Source: UBA1847 sp942492205 (GTDB lineage Bacteria; Pseudomonadota; Gammaproteobacteria; Steroidobacterales; Woeseiaceae). Taken from it: DNA of 64,000 nt. The notes beneath the pieces are model-generated. The model did no database searches. It was not told the DNA's origin and saw only the letters and a list, made by a program, of their open reading frames with translations. Shown in pieces: positions 9,546-19,249 of this stretch. Position 1 is the stretch's first letter. Each line of letters starts with the position of its first letter. Made by a program: the position numbers and the translations under genes. The DNA lies in assembly GCA_942492205.1 (NCBI GenBank), contig CALODT010000001.1:2108001-2172000 (forward strand), in the 5' to 3' direction.

Positions 9546-10694
9546 TCAGTCCTCCACTTTCTCGTCGCCAGCGGGCTCCGCTTTTGACGCTTTCTTTGCC
9601 GGCTTTTCATCCGACGTCTGCTCGGCTTTCTTGGCAGGCTTGGCCTTGGCCTTCGCAGCCGGCTTCGCCGCCGCCGCGACATCAGCTTTCGCTTCAGCTT
9701 TGTCGTCGGCCTTGTCGCCAGCTTTCGCGTCCGTCTTCGCATCGGCCTTGTCGTCAGCTTTCGCGTCCGCCTTGGTATCGGCCTTATCGTCAGCTTTCGC
9801 GTCTGCCTTCGCATCGGCCTTGTCGTCGGCTTTCGCTTCCTCGACTTTGGCCTTTTCAGCAGGCTCTGCCTTCTTCGCCGGTGCCTTCTTCTTCACCGTC
9901 GCCTTCTTGGCTGTTTTCTTCTTGGCTGGCTTCTTCTTGGCGCGTGCCTTTTTCGGCTTGCCGTCTTCGTCGAGCTCGACGAATTCATCCTCACCGAGGG
10001 CCACCTCCGGAATCGAGGCCTTGCCGTCGAGCACTGCGTCAGCGATCAGGCCGGAGTACAGCTCGATGGCCCGCATCGCGTCATCATTGCCGGGAATGAC
10101 GTAATCGACACCTTCCGGCGAACAATTCGTGTCTACGATCGCGACGACGGGGATGCCGAGTTTCTTGGCCTCGCGAATGGCAATGTCTTCGTGATCGACA
10201 TCGACAACAAACATGACGTCAGGCAGGGATCGCATCGTCTTGATGCCGCCCAGGCTGCGCTCGAGCTTTTCCTGCTCGCGGCTCAGACCGAGAATTTCCT
10301 TCTTGGTGAGTCCCTCGAAGCCGCCCTCTTCCGCCATTTGCTCCAGCGTCATCAAGCGTTTGACTGACTGACGAATGGTCTTGTAGTTGGTCAGCATGCC
10401 GCCCAGCCAGCGCTGGCAGACAAATGGCATCTCGCAGCGCCTGGCGTGGGTCTGAACCGCTTCGCGGGCCGCGCGCTTGGTGCCGACGAACAGCACGGTG
10501 CCACCATCGGCGACGGTAGCCTTCACAAATGCGGAGGCTTCGCGTGCCAGCGGCAAGCTCTTCTCAAGGTTGATAATGTGGATTTTGTTACGTTCGCCAA
10601 AGATGAACGGTGCCATCTGTGGGTTCCAGTAACGGGTCTGATGACCAAAATGCACGCCAGCCTCTAGCATCTGGCGCATGGTTACGTCTGCCAT
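9546..10694 (-). CDS. rpsB: Ribosomal protein uS2 with long Lys/Ala/Asp-rich tail
   Basis: The S2 core (residues 1 to about 235) is canonical: VTMRQMLEAGVHFGHQTRYW, FVGTKRAAREAV, RWLGGMLTNYKTI and the AIVDTNCSPEGVDYVIPGND block. The start at 10694 fits this conserved N terminus and is preceded by CCCGGAGATATTTC, which contains a GGAGA Shine-Dalgarno. After the core comes a tail of about 147 residues. It begins as a Lys/Ala-rich stretch (KKKPAKKKTAKKATVKKK), becomes KAD/KADDKAD repeats (288-338), and ends acidic. E. coli S2 is 241 residues, so this tail is exceptional. It is in frame and tsf follows directly, so it is not an assembly fusion. Confidence 0.96.
   Translation of the reverse strand: MADVTMRQMLEAGVHFGHQTRYWNPQMAPFIFGERNKIHIINLEKSLPLAREASAFVKATVADGGTVLFVGTKRAAREAVQTHARRCEMPFVCQRWLGGMLTNYKTIRQSVKRLMTLEQMAEEGGFEGLTKKEILGLSREQEKLERSLGGIKTMRSLPDVMFVVDVDHEDIAIREAKKLGIPVVAIVDTNCSPEGVDYVIPGNDDAMRAIELYSGLIADAVLDGKASIPEVALGEDEFVELDEDGKPKKARAKKKPAKKKTAKKATVKKKAPAKKAEPAEKAKVEEAKADDKADAKADAKADDKADTKADAKADDKADAKTDAKAGDKADDKAEAKADVAAAAKPAAKAKAKPAKKAEQTSDEKPAKKASKAEPAGDEKVED
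9681..9833 (-). repeat. Degenerate KAD-coding repeat in rpsB 3' region
   Basis: A low-complexity stretch of short degenerate repeats (units of the type GCTTTCGCGTC/GCCTTGTCGTC on the plus strand) encodes the KADDKADAKAD run of the S2 tail. Codons vary between units, so the amino-acid pattern is kept better than the DNA. This suggests selection on composition rather than very recent slippage. Confidence 0.75.
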
Positions 10695-10828
10695 GAAATA
10701 TCTCCGGGTTAGGCCTCCGCATACCCCATGCCGCAACCCCTTTTTCGGTGGGGCACCCTGCGAAATGTGTCGGTACACGTGTGTAGTTTTAGCTGCCGGC
10801 AGCAATTAGTTGCTACTGGCGCGCGCGC

Positions 10829-10857
10829 TTTATACCATAGCCGGCCGCGCCCAACAA
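10829..10857 (-). promoter_or_regulatory. Sigma-70 promoter for rpsB-tsf
   Basis: On the minus strand TTGTTG (10852-10857) is followed by exactly 17 bp and TATAAA (10829-10834), with a TGG extension just before the -10. Transcription would begin near 10821, giving an rpsB leader of about 125 nt. That leader is long enough for the S2 autoregulation known for rpsB in enterobacteria, but I could not identify the conserved structure. Confidence 0.6.
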
Positions 10858-10951
10858 CGCGGAATTGCAGGAAATTCACGACCACCCGGTTTCCAGTTCC
10901 GACCCGTTTCCGGGAATCGGGCCGGATGCCATTGAGCGCAGTGCGGAGCAG

Positions 10952-11719
10952 ATGACAGTCACCATTAAAAACCCCGAGCAGCAGGCCAAGATGCGGGTCG
11001 CCGGGCGGCTCGCGTCAGAAGTCCTCGACATGATTGGAGATTATGTAAAGCCAGGTGTCACGACCGAGGAGCTGGACCGCATCTGTCACGAGTACATTAC
11101 GCATCAACAGCAGGCGATCCCTGCCCCGCTGAACTACCGCGGCTTCCCGAAATCGATCTGCACATCTGTCAACCACGTCGTCTGCCACGGCATTCCGGGG
11201 CCGAAGACCCTCAAGTCGGGTGATGCGGTGAATATCGACGTGACCGTTATCAAGGACGGTTTTCACGGCGATACCAGTCGCATGTTCTTCGTTGGCAAAC
11301 CCAATATCCAGGCGCAGAGGCTTTCGCAGGTCGCCTTCGAAGGCATGTGGCTCGGCATCCAGGAACTGGCGCCGGGCAAGCATCTCGGCGACGTTGGCGC
11401 TGCGGTGCAGAAGCACGTGGAGAAAAATCGCTTCTCGATCGTTCGGGAGTATTGCGGCCACGGTATCGGCGAGGTCTTTCACGAGGATCCGCAGGTGCTG
11501 CACTACGGCAAGGCTGGCACCGGCATGGAGCTGAAGGAAGGCATGACGCTGACCGTCGAACCCATGGTCAATGCCGGGAAGCCCCAGGTTAAGTTGCTGC
11601 CGGACGGCTGGACCGTGGTTACCAAGGACCATAGCCTGTCTGCCCAATGGGAACACACGGTCCTGATCACAGCAGACGGTTTCGAGGTTTTGACGCTTGG
11701 CGCAGACGATCGTCAATAA
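10952..11719 (+). CDS. map: Methionine aminopeptidase type I
   Basis: Map removes the initiator Met from nascent proteins. The start at 10952 gives MTVTIKNPEQQAKMRVAGRL, the usual N terminus; an in-frame extension upstream lacks family similarity. Metal ligands are D96, D107, H170, E203 and E234, and the substrate-site H79 is present. The protein has 255 residues. It is divergent from rpsB, as in E. coli, and overlaps glnD by 23 bp. Confidence 0.95.
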   Translation: MTVTIKNPEQQAKMRVAGRLASEVLDMIGDYVKPGVTTEELDRICHEYITHQQQAIPAPLNYRGFPKSICTSVNHVVCHGIPGPKTLKSGDAVNIDVTVIKDGFHGDTSRMFFVGKPNIQAQRLSQVAFEGMWLGIQELAPGKHLGDVGAAVQKHVEKNRFSIVREYCGHGIGEVFHEDPQVLHYGKAGTGMELKEGMTLTVEPMVNAGKPQVKLLPDGWTVVTKDHSLSAQWEHTVLITADGFEVLTLGADDRQ

Positions 11720-14312
11720 TCCAGCGGCTTACGGAGAGATTCGCGCCGCCATCGCCGCCTCGGGCCGCGACCTGGAACAGCGATTCCGGGCCGGCGAGTC
11801 GGTCGTCGCACTCGTGCACGCACGCGCCGCCGCCATTGATGAGCAGCTGATCAGGCTCTGGCAGGGCCCGGTCGAGGACTCCGGCGCCGCGCTGGTCGCC
11901 GTCGGCGGCTATGGCCGCGGAGAGCTGCACCCCTATTCCGACGTGGACATCATGATCCTGTTGCCCGGTGAACTGCCCCCCGGTGCTGAAGATGCCTTGT
12001 CAGCCTTTGTAACCGCGCTCTGGGATATCGGGCTCGAAATCGGTCACAGCGTGCGTACGGTGGAGCAGTGCTTTCGGGAAGCCTGCGCCGATCTCACCGT
12101 TGCCACGACGCTCATGGAGGCGCGCCTGCTCGCAGGACCGAAAGCCCTGTTCAACGCCATGCTGCGCAGCATCGCGCCAGACAGGATGTGGCCCTCGACC
12201 GAGTTCTTCGCCGAAAAGCGCAAGGAGCAGATAGCCCGCCATCATCGGTACCGTGACACCGCCTACAACCTCGAGCCGAACGTGAAAGGCAGCCCCGGAG
12301 GCCTCAGGGACATCCAGATGATCGGCTGGGTGGCCAAGCGGCACTTCGGTGCCGCGACGCTTGCCGAACTCGTCGACCACCGTTTCCTGACGCCGGGTCA
12401 GTTGCAGCGGCTGGAGGATGGCCAGAACTTCCTGTGGCGCGTCCGCTTTGGCCTTCATATTCTTACCGGGCGCCGCGAAGATCGCCTGTTGTTCGATCAC
12501 CAGACCAAGCTGGCAGAGCTGTTGGGCTATGAGGACGCGAGCTACACGTTGGCGGTCGAGCAGCTGATGCAGCGCTACTACCGCACGGTGATGGAGCTCA
12601 GCCGTCTCAACGAAATGCTGCTGCAGCTTTTCGAAGAAGCGATCCTGATGGATCCGGACGCTGAGCCAGAGGCGTTGAATTCGCAATTCCAGGTCAAGAA
12701 CGGGTATCTGCAAACCGTGCACGAGCGTGTGTTCCGTGACGACCCGTCGGCGCTTCTCGAACTTTTCGTGATATTGCAGCAGAACCCGCAAATTCGGGGC
12801 GTCAGTGCTTATACGATCGGGCTCATCAAGCGCAATCTGTATCTGATCGACGACGAGTTCCGGCAGCATCCGCGCAACCATCGCCTTTTCCTGGACATTC
12901 TCCGCGCGCCGGAAGGCGTCACCCACGAACTGCGGCGCATGAACCTGTACGGGGTTCTCGGCCTGTACATTCCATCGTTCGGCCGCATCGTTGGTCGCAT
13001 GCAATACGACCTTTTTCATGCCTACACGGTCGACGAACACACCCTGCGCGTCGTGAGCAAGCTACGTCGCTTCGCACTGCCCCGTTTTAATGAGGAGTTT
13101 CCCGACTGTAGCGCCATCATGCAGTCGCTCGAACAGCCCGAGATTGCCTATCTAGGCGGCTTGTTCCACGACATCGCAAAGGGCCGCGGCGGTGACCACT
13201 CGGAACTGGGCGCCGTGGATGCGCGGGCGTTTTGTCTCGAGCATGGGTTGAGCAAGTATGAGGCCGGTATCGTGGCCTGGCTGGTGCAAAACCACCTGAT
13301 TCTGTCGAGCACCGCCCAGAAGAAGGATATCGGCGATCCTGACGTCATAAACGAATTTGCAGGCACGGTCGGCGATCCGCTGCATCTCGACTATCTGTAC
13401 GTGCTGACGGTCGCCGATGTGCGAAGCACGAGCCCGAAGCTATGGAACTCCTGGAAGGCGCAGTTATTTCACGATCTTTATGAGCTGACGCGTCGGGCAT
13501 TGCGGCGCGGGCTCGAGAATCCGATCGATGGCGAACAGCTTATTCTCGAGAAGCAAACCAGGGCACGCGAATTGCTGAAAGCCAAGGGCGTGAGTGACGC
13601 CCGCACCGATGCCGTTTGGCAGCTCATGAACGCCAACTATTTTCTCCGTCACCGCAGCGCTGAAATCGCGTGGCACACGGAATGGCTGGCTGAGGCCGAT
13701 CTGGAATCCGAGATTGGACTGGTCGACGTGCGCCGGCGAGAAACCGGCGACGGCGTGGAGGCCGTCCTGTATACGCCACGTGCCAAACGAACGTTCGCGC
13801 TCGCTACCGCGGTGCTGGATGAACTCGGCATGACGATTATGGATGCGCGGGTCATACCCTTGGAGAAGGACTACAGTATTGACACATTTGTTTTCATGGA
13901 ACTGGATCAACGCGTCGATATCGACGAAGCACGACTGAACAGGATTCGCCGCGTGCTGACACGCGTACTGACCACCCACGATGATAGCGAGGCAACGGTG
14001 ACCCGCACACTGCCCCGCCAGGCGCGCATGTTCACGACGCAAACCAGCGTCGAGATCAGTCCGGGTTCATGCGACAGGAATGCGGTACTTGAGATCACCA
14101 CTGCCGACAGGCCCGGATTGCTATCGGAGATCGGTCGCGTGTTTATCGAGGAGGGTATCGATATCGACGCTGCCAAGATCATGACGGTTGGAGAAAAAGC
14201 AGAGGATGTCTTTTACATCAGCGACGAAGCCGGCAAGCCGATCGGCGAGGCGGCTCGGGCAGCACTGAAAGATGCGCTGCTTCGCCGCTTGGATGAAAAC
14301 CTGATTGCCTAG
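11697..14312 (+). CDS. glnD: GlnD, PII uridylyltransferase/uridylyl-removing enzyme
   Basis: GlnD senses glutamine and adds or removes UMP on PII proteins to set nitrogen status. Domains in order are nucleotidyltransferase (GGYGRGELHPYSDVD at 70-84), HD hydrolase (LFHDIAKGRGGDHSELG, near 485) and two C-terminal ACT domains (about 690-770 and 800-870). The chosen start is TTG at 11697, inside the end of map, with GAGG 9 nt upstream. A conventional start is not available nearby, so the exact N terminus is uncertain. The length of 871 residues is normal. Confidence 0.94.
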   Translation: MAQTIVNNPAAYGEIRAAIAASGRDLEQRFRAGESVVALVHARAAAIDEQLIRLWQGPVEDSGAALVAVGGYGRGELHPYSDVDIMILLPGELPPGAEDALSAFVTALWDIGLEIGHSVRTVEQCFREACADLTVATTLMEARLLAGPKALFNAMLRSIAPDRMWPSTEFFAEKRKEQIARHHRYRDTAYNLEPNVKGSPGGLRDIQMIGWVAKRHFGAATLAELVDHRFLTPGQLQRLEDGQNFLWRVRFGLHILTGRREDRLLFDHQTKLAELLGYEDASYTLAVEQLMQRYYRTVMELSRLNEMLLQLFEEAILMDPDAEPEALNSQFQVKNGYLQTVHERVFRDDPSALLELFVILQQNPQIRGVSAYTIGLIKRNLYLIDDEFRQHPRNHRLFLDILRAPEGVTHELRRMNLYGVLGLYIPSFGRIVGRMQYDLFHAYTVDEHTLRVVSKLRRFALPRFNEEFPDCSAIMQSLEQPEIAYLGGLFHDIAKGRGGDHSELGAVDARAFCLEHGLSKYEAGIVAWLVQNHLILSSTAQKKDIGDPDVINEFAGTVGDPLHLDYLYVLTVADVRSTSPKLWNSWKAQLFHDLYELTRRALRRGLENPIDGEQLILEKQTRARELLKAKGVSDARTDAVWQLMNANYFLRHRSAEIAWHTEWLAEADLESEIGLVDVRRRETGDGVEAVLYTPRAKRTFALATAVLDELGMTIMDARVIPLEKDYSIDTFVFMELDQRVDIDEARLNRIRRVLTRVLTTHDDSEATVTRTLPRQARMFTTQTSVEISPGSCDRNAVLEITTADRPGLLSEIGRVFIEEGIDIDAAKIMTVGEKAEDVFYISDEAGKPIGEAARAALKDALLRRLDENLIA

Positions 14313-14333
14313 GTACATGGATTAGGAATACCG

Positions 14334-15152
14334 ATGCAGGAACTTGAAACGATTATTGAACGGGCCTTTGACCAGCGCGCCCAGGGTTTTGACGACAAAC
14401 CGCGGGTAGCGGCGGCCGTGGCGGAGGCCATCGGGCTGCTGGATTCAGGTAAAGCACGTGTCGCTGAACCGACAGCAGACGGCTGGCACGTCAAGCAGTG
14501 GCTGAAGAAAGCCGTGTTGCTGAGTTTCGCGCTCGAAGAAAACAAGGTCATCGAGAGTGGGCACACACGCTTCTATGACAAGGTAGCGTCGAAATATGCG
14601 GACTACTCGGCAGAGCAGTTTGCGAAAGACGGCGTACGGGTGGTGCCCGATGCGGTCGTCAGGCGAGGCTCATACGTTGCGCCGGATGTCGTGCTTATGC
14701 CGAGTTTCGTGAATATCGGCGCCTATGTCGACAGCGGTACCATGGTGGACACCTGGGCAACCGTCGGCAGCTGCGCCCAGATCGGCAAGAACGTGCATCT
14801 TTCGGGCGGCGTCGGCATCGGCGGCGTGCTGGAACCACTGCAGGCCGGTCCGACCATCATCGAGGACGACTGTTTTATCGGCGCGCGATCGGAGGTTGTC
14901 GAGGGCGTAGTCGTCGAACGTGGCTCGGTCATTTCAATGGGCGTCTACCTGGGTCAAAGCACGCGCATTTACGATCGGACAACCGGCAAGATCAGTTACG
15001 GCAGAATTCCTGCCGGCTCTGTCGTCGTCTCTGGTAATTTGCCATCGGCCGACGGAAAATACTCGCTGTATTGCGCGGTCATTGTGAAGCAGGTTGATGC
15101 GAAGACGCGCGCAAAGACAGGACTCAACGAACTGCTGCGAAACCTGGATTGA
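14334..15152 (+). CDS. dapD: DapD, tetrahydrodipicolinate N-succinyltransferase
   Basis: DapD makes the first committed, succinylated intermediate of the lysine/diaminopimelate branch. The 272-residue hexapeptide-repeat protein shows PSFVNIGAYVDSGTMVDTWA, GGVGIGGVLEPLQA and EDDCFIGARSEVVEG, all diagnostic. It follows glnD by 21 bp and precedes yffB. DapE, the later step, is encoded 5.5 kb downstream. Confidence 0.97.
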   Translation: MQELETIIERAFDQRAQGFDDKPRVAAAVAEAIGLLDSGKARVAEPTADGWHVKQWLKKAVLLSFALEENKVIESGHTRFYDKVASKYADYSAEQFAKDGVRVVPDAVVRRGSYVAPDVVLMPSFVNIGAYVDSGTMVDTWATVGSCAQIGKNVHLSGGVGIGGVLEPLQAGPTIIEDDCFIGARSEVVEGVVVERGSVISMGVYLGQSTRIYDRTTGKISYGRIPAGSVVVSGNLPSADGKYSLYCAVIVKQVDAKTRAKTGLNELLRNLD

Positions 15153-15162
15153 CGGATAAACC

Positions 15163-15519
15163 ATGTTAACTGTCTACGGAATCATGAGCTGCGACACCTG
15201 CCGCGAAGCGCGCAAGTACTTCGCGGAAAACGACATCAACTTTCGTTTCCACGACGTCCGCGACGACGGTCTCGACATCCAGATGCTGGAGCGCTGGTCG
15301 GATCGGATCGACTGGCAAAAACTCCTGAACCGTCGCAGCCTCAGCTGGCGCAAGATTCCTGAGGTTGACCGTGCCGATATGGACAAGAACCGCGCGTTTG
15401 CGCTGATCCTCGATCACCCTACGCTGCTGAAGCGTCCGGTCATCGAGTCCGAACAGTTCCTGGCGGTTGGCTTTTCCGCGAAGCGCTTCGCCGACTACCT
15501 GGATAAGCTGCCCGCATAG
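15163..15519 (+). CDS. yffB: YffB-type ArsC/Spx-family protein
   Basis: This 118-residue thioredoxin-fold protein begins MLTVYGIMSCDTCREARKYF, giving a CxxC at 10-13, and keeps the ArsC-family KRPVIESEQFLAVGFS segment. YffB homologues are small, poorly characterised glutathione-linked reductase-like proteins whose gene usually abuts dapE. Here the pst genes separate the two. It lacks the three-Cys pattern of a true arsenate reductase, so arsenate resistance is not implied. Confidence 0.85.
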   Translation: MLTVYGIMSCDTCREARKYFAENDINFRFHDVRDDGLDIQMLERWSDRIDWQKLLNRRSLSWRKIPEVDRADMDKNRAFALILDHPTLLKRPVIESEQFLAVGFSAKRFADYLDKLPA

Positions 15520-15534
15520 TACCCGCGGAGATAC

Positions 15535-15556
15535 GCCTTGCCGCTGCGCGGCAGGC
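15535..15556. terminator. Hairpin between convergent yffB and pstB
   Basis: GCCTTGCCGC, a TGC loop, and GCGGCAGGC form a 9-bp stem with one bulged T in the 51-bp gap between two convergent genes. There is no long U tract on either side. It probably ends transcription from both directions. Confidence 0.4.
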
Positions 15557-15570
15557 CTGTCGACGCACGA

Positions 15571-16501
15571 CTAGCCGATACGTCCGGTGATGTAGTCCTC
15601 GGTCAGCTTGTGCTGGGGATTGGTGAATATCTTGTCGGTGCTATCAACCTCCACCAGCAAGCCCAGGTGAAAATAGGCGACGCGCCTGGATACGCGGGCT
15701 GCCTGCTGCATCGAATGCGTGACGATAACGATCGCGTAGTCTTCGCAAAGCTCATCCATCAGGTCTTCGATTCTTGCCGTGGCAATCGGATCGAGCGCGG
15801 AGCACGGTTCATCCATGAGGATCACTTCAGGATTCACGGCGATGGTCCGGGCGATGCAAAGTCGCTGTTGCTGGCCGCCGGAGAGACTGGTGCCGGGTTC
15901 ATCAAGTCGATCTTTGACCTCCTTCAGCAATCCAGCGCGTTCCAGGCTCGTATGGACAATACTGTCAAGTTCAGCGCGATCGCCGGCAAGACCGTGAATT
16001 CGCGGCCCGTAGGCGACATTGTCGTAAATGCTCTTGGGAAACGGGTTCGGCTTCTGAAACACCATGCCGACGCGGGCGCGCAGCGCCACCGGATCCTGTT
16101 CCTTGCGGTAGATATCCTGACCGTCGAGTGTAATCGTACCGGTCACACGAGCCGTCTCGATCGTGTCGTTCATGCGGTTCAGACAGCGCAAAAAGGTCGA
16201 CTTGCCGCACCCGGACGGGCCGATCAGCGCGATGACCTCTTTTTGCGCAATCTCCAGCGATGACGTGCTGTATCGCGTGGTTGTCCCCGTAGTAGACGTT
16301 GACGTCTTCCGCAACCATGAACGGCTCATCGCAGGTTATGGTACCGACCGTCTTCACCACCCAGTTCGGTCGCCTGCGGCCGACGGAATTCGGGAAGAAC
16401 CATCGTCCGCTCACTGGCCGAGGCAGTACTGTTGGTTCCGGCACGAGAGTTTCTGGTGGCGGATTGTCGGTTATTGTTTTTGTCATAGCGGACATTCTCA
16501 T
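15571..16501 (-). CDS. pstB: PstB, phosphate ABC transporter ATPase (frameshifted)
   Basis: PstB powers high-affinity phosphate uptake. Walker A (GPSGCGKST), the Q-loop (GMVFQKPNPFPKS), the signature LSGGQQQR and Walker B (EVILMDEPCSALDP) are all present. The N-terminal part (MVAEDVNVYYGDNHAIQHV) is in another frame. One extra A near 16260, after the codons for QHV, breaks the gene; without it the join reads QHVSLEIAQKEVIALIG, exactly as in the family. The start at 16501 has GAGGA 7 nt upstream. Residues before about 60 form a low-complexity extension. A sequencing error is as likely as a true lesion. Confidence 0.88.
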
Positions 16502-16535
16502 ACAGGATTCCTCACAGCTCAAATGCTGCGTTCAC

Positions 16536-17820
16536 CTACCATTTACGCTCCATGCGTTTTCGCAGGATGACGGCGGCGAGGTTCATTAACAAAAGAAAGC
16601 CGAGCAGGACGATGATCGCCGCCGATGTACGTTCAGCAAATGCGCGCTCAGGACTATCGGCCCACAGGTAAATCTGCACCGGAAGTGCCGTCGCAGGATC
16701 CGTGAAGCCTCCGGGGACATCCACGATAAACGCCACCATGCCGATCATCAGCAGCGGCGCAGACTCGCCGAGCGCACGACTCATACCGATGATCGCGCCG
16801 GTCAACATGCCAGGCATGGCCAGCGGCAGAACATGGTGAAACACAACCTGCGTCTTCGACGCGCCAAGCCCCAGGGCCGCCTCCCGAATCGACGGCGGCA
16901 CCGCCTGAATCGCCGCCCTCGACGCAATGATGATCACCGGCAGTGTCAGCAGGGTCAGCACCAGGCCGCCGACCAGCGGCGCGGAGCGCGGCAATGACAT
17001 CCAGTTGATGAACACGGCCAGGCCCAGCAGTCCGAAAACGATGGATGGCACTGCCGCCAGGTTGTTGATGTTGATCTCGATGAGGTCGGACCAGCGATTC
17101 TTCGGCGCAAACTCCTCGAGGTAGACCGCCGCCGCCACGCCGATCGGGAACGACAGCACGAGAGTAACCAGCAGCATGTAGAACGACCCCATGATGGCAC
17201 CCTTGATGCCGGACAAGTTCCGGCTCGCGCGAGTCGCCATTGCTGAACAGCGCCGTGTTGAACTGCGATCGCACCCGGCCCGTCGTCCGCGAAGCGCCTG
17301 CACCCAGGCGATTTGTTGATCGGACATGTCCGTCAGCGCCTCATCGAGGTCGGCGTCGATATTGCCCTTTGATCAACATGTCGACGTTCGAGGTCGGCCG
17401 GCACCCACAGCGTCTGCGTCGTGCCCACGAGATCCGGATCGTTCTCGACCAGGTCGCGCAACTGATAGGCCGCGCCAACGCTGACAAGCCGGTACAGCTC
17501 TCGCGATCGCCACGGCTTTGACTTCGGGAAATCGCTGCGCATTGCATTGCGGACGAGCCCGTCGAAATCGGCATATTGGAGATCGAGTTCGCGCTCCCCG
17601 GCGCGATCACCTCAGCGTCGAGCTCGATGTCGAGTTGCACGAACGTCTGCTTGAACGCGCGTGGCAGCCCTTGACGATCAGGCTCGCGAAGAAGACGCCG
17701 AGAAACATGACGCCCACCGCCGTCGGCAACAATGCCGACGAATCGAAAGGTCGCTTCCTTGCGTCGGCGCGCCGCGAGGCCGGCCTCGACGATTTCGCGG
17801 GTTGTCTTTTTAACAGTCAC
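16536..17820 (-). pseudogene. pstA: PstA, phosphate ABC transporter permease (multiple frameshifts)
   Basis: The C-terminal permease half (16536 to about 17230) is intact and shows the ABC permease loop EAALGLGASKTQVVFHHVLP and several membrane helices. The N-terminal half is recognisable only by switching frames at least five times: KKTTREIVEAGLAARRRKEA, then PTAVGVMFLGVFFASLIVKG, then LPRAFKQTFVQLDIELDAEV, then ELYRLVSVGAAYQLRDLVEN, then DADLDEALTDMSDQQIAWVQ. Most breaks look like one lost base in G/C runs, and few stop codons interrupt the segments. I suspect sequence error; decay is the alternative. The start is GTG at 17820, 12 bp after pstC. Confidence 0.8.
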
Positions 17821-17831
17821 TCATGCCACCT

Positions 17832-19221
17832 TTACTCGTACTGCTCGCGGTACTTGCGCACAACGCTCAAGCCAATAACGTTGAGGCACAGGGTCACGAC
17901 AAACAGCATCAGCCCCAGCGCAAAAGCCGCCAGGGTCTTGGCGCTGTCGAATTCCTGATCGCCGGTCAGCAAGGTGACGATCTGCACGGTGACGGTCGTC
18001 ACGGCTTCAAACGGGTTGGCTGTCAGGTTGGCTGACAGTCCCGCCGCCATAACGACGATCATCGTTTCACCAATCGCGCGCGACACAGCCAGCAGAATGC
18101 CGCCGACGATGCCGGGCAATGCGGCCGGCAGTATGACCTTCTTCATCGTTTCCGAGCGCGTCGAGCCGAGACCGAGCGCGCCGTCGCGCATCGCCGTCGG
18201 CACGGCATTGATCGCATCATCCGACAGCGAAGACACGAGCGGTATAATCATGATGCCCATTACGACGCCTGCAGCGAGAGCGCTCTCGGAAGCTACTGCC
18301 AGGCCGGCAGACTCACCCGCCTGCCGAATCCATGGCGCAACGGTCAGCGCGGCGAAGAAACCATAGACAACAGTCGGAATACCGGCCAGCACTTCGAGCA
18401 ACGGCTTGGCAATTCCACGAACCCGTGAGGACGAATACTCAGCCAGGTAAATTGCCGTCATCAAACCCACCGGCACCGCGACGACCATTGCGATTGCGGT
18501 GATCAGCAACGTGCCGGTAAATAGCGGGACCGCGCCGAAGCTGCCAGAAGAACCCACCTGGTCCGCCCGGATGGCCAGTCTGCGGACTCCAGTTCAGGCC
18601 GAACAGAAACTCGGTTATCGGCACTTTCTGAAAAAACCGGATCGCCTCGAACAAGACCGACAGGACGATGCCGACCGTGGTGAATATCGCGATGCTGGAT
18701 GCGGCAATCAGTAGCCATTTAACGACGTTTTCGACGCGGTTTCGTGCGCGCAGCTCCGGATCGATCCGCCGCCAGGCCAACGTCCCACCGAGCAGCGCCG
18801 TACCGGTCACCAGCGCGGCCAGAACCTGGCGGCTGTTCACCGTGTAAGTGGTCAATGCCAGAGCTGCGGCCTGAATATCGGCGTCGACATCAACACTCAG
18901 GACGTCGCCGGACGCGAGATTCCGAATATTATTGATGAGCAGATTCAACTCGCCGGGCGTCAGTGACCGGTAAGACTCCGGCAGACCCTTGACAACCAGC
19001 GCGACGATGAGGCGCGGCTCAACGAACATCCACGCGAGCATTAGCAGCAATGCCGGCAGCGCACACCAGATCGCCACGTAATAGCCGTAGTACCCAGGCA
19101 GCGAATGCAGCAGCACACTTTTCCCGGGTCCGCCGACGGTCGCGAGCGAACGTTGGCGTCCGAAATAGAACGAAGCCAGCGTAATGAGCGCCAGGAACAG
19201 TATGAGTGTCGTATTCTGCAT
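17832..19221 (-). CDS. pstC: PstC, phosphate ABC transporter permease (frameshifted)
   Basis: This is the long form of PstC: about 200 N-terminal residues with extra membrane helices and a periplasmic loop, then the permease core. The join between the two frames is at about 18575, where one extra C (plus strand) sits in the motif that should read LNWSPQTAIRADQVGSSGSF. Downstream the frame is open through the ABC loop EAVTTVTVQI and the end at REQYE. It works with PstA and PstB beneath PstS. It lies 28 bp after pstS, in one operon. Confidence 0.88.
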
Positions 19222-19249
19222 GCGGGTGGGTACCGAACGAGAGCAGCGC

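Noticed and set aside
9681..9833. CRISPR-like or minisatellite array
   Set aside because: Units are short, degenerate, and lie in frame within rpsB; no spacers of constant length.
15163..15519. Arsenate reductase ArsC
   Set aside because: Closer to YffB by its N terminus and dapD/dapE context; lacks the arsenate-reductase cysteine arrangement and any ars neighbours.
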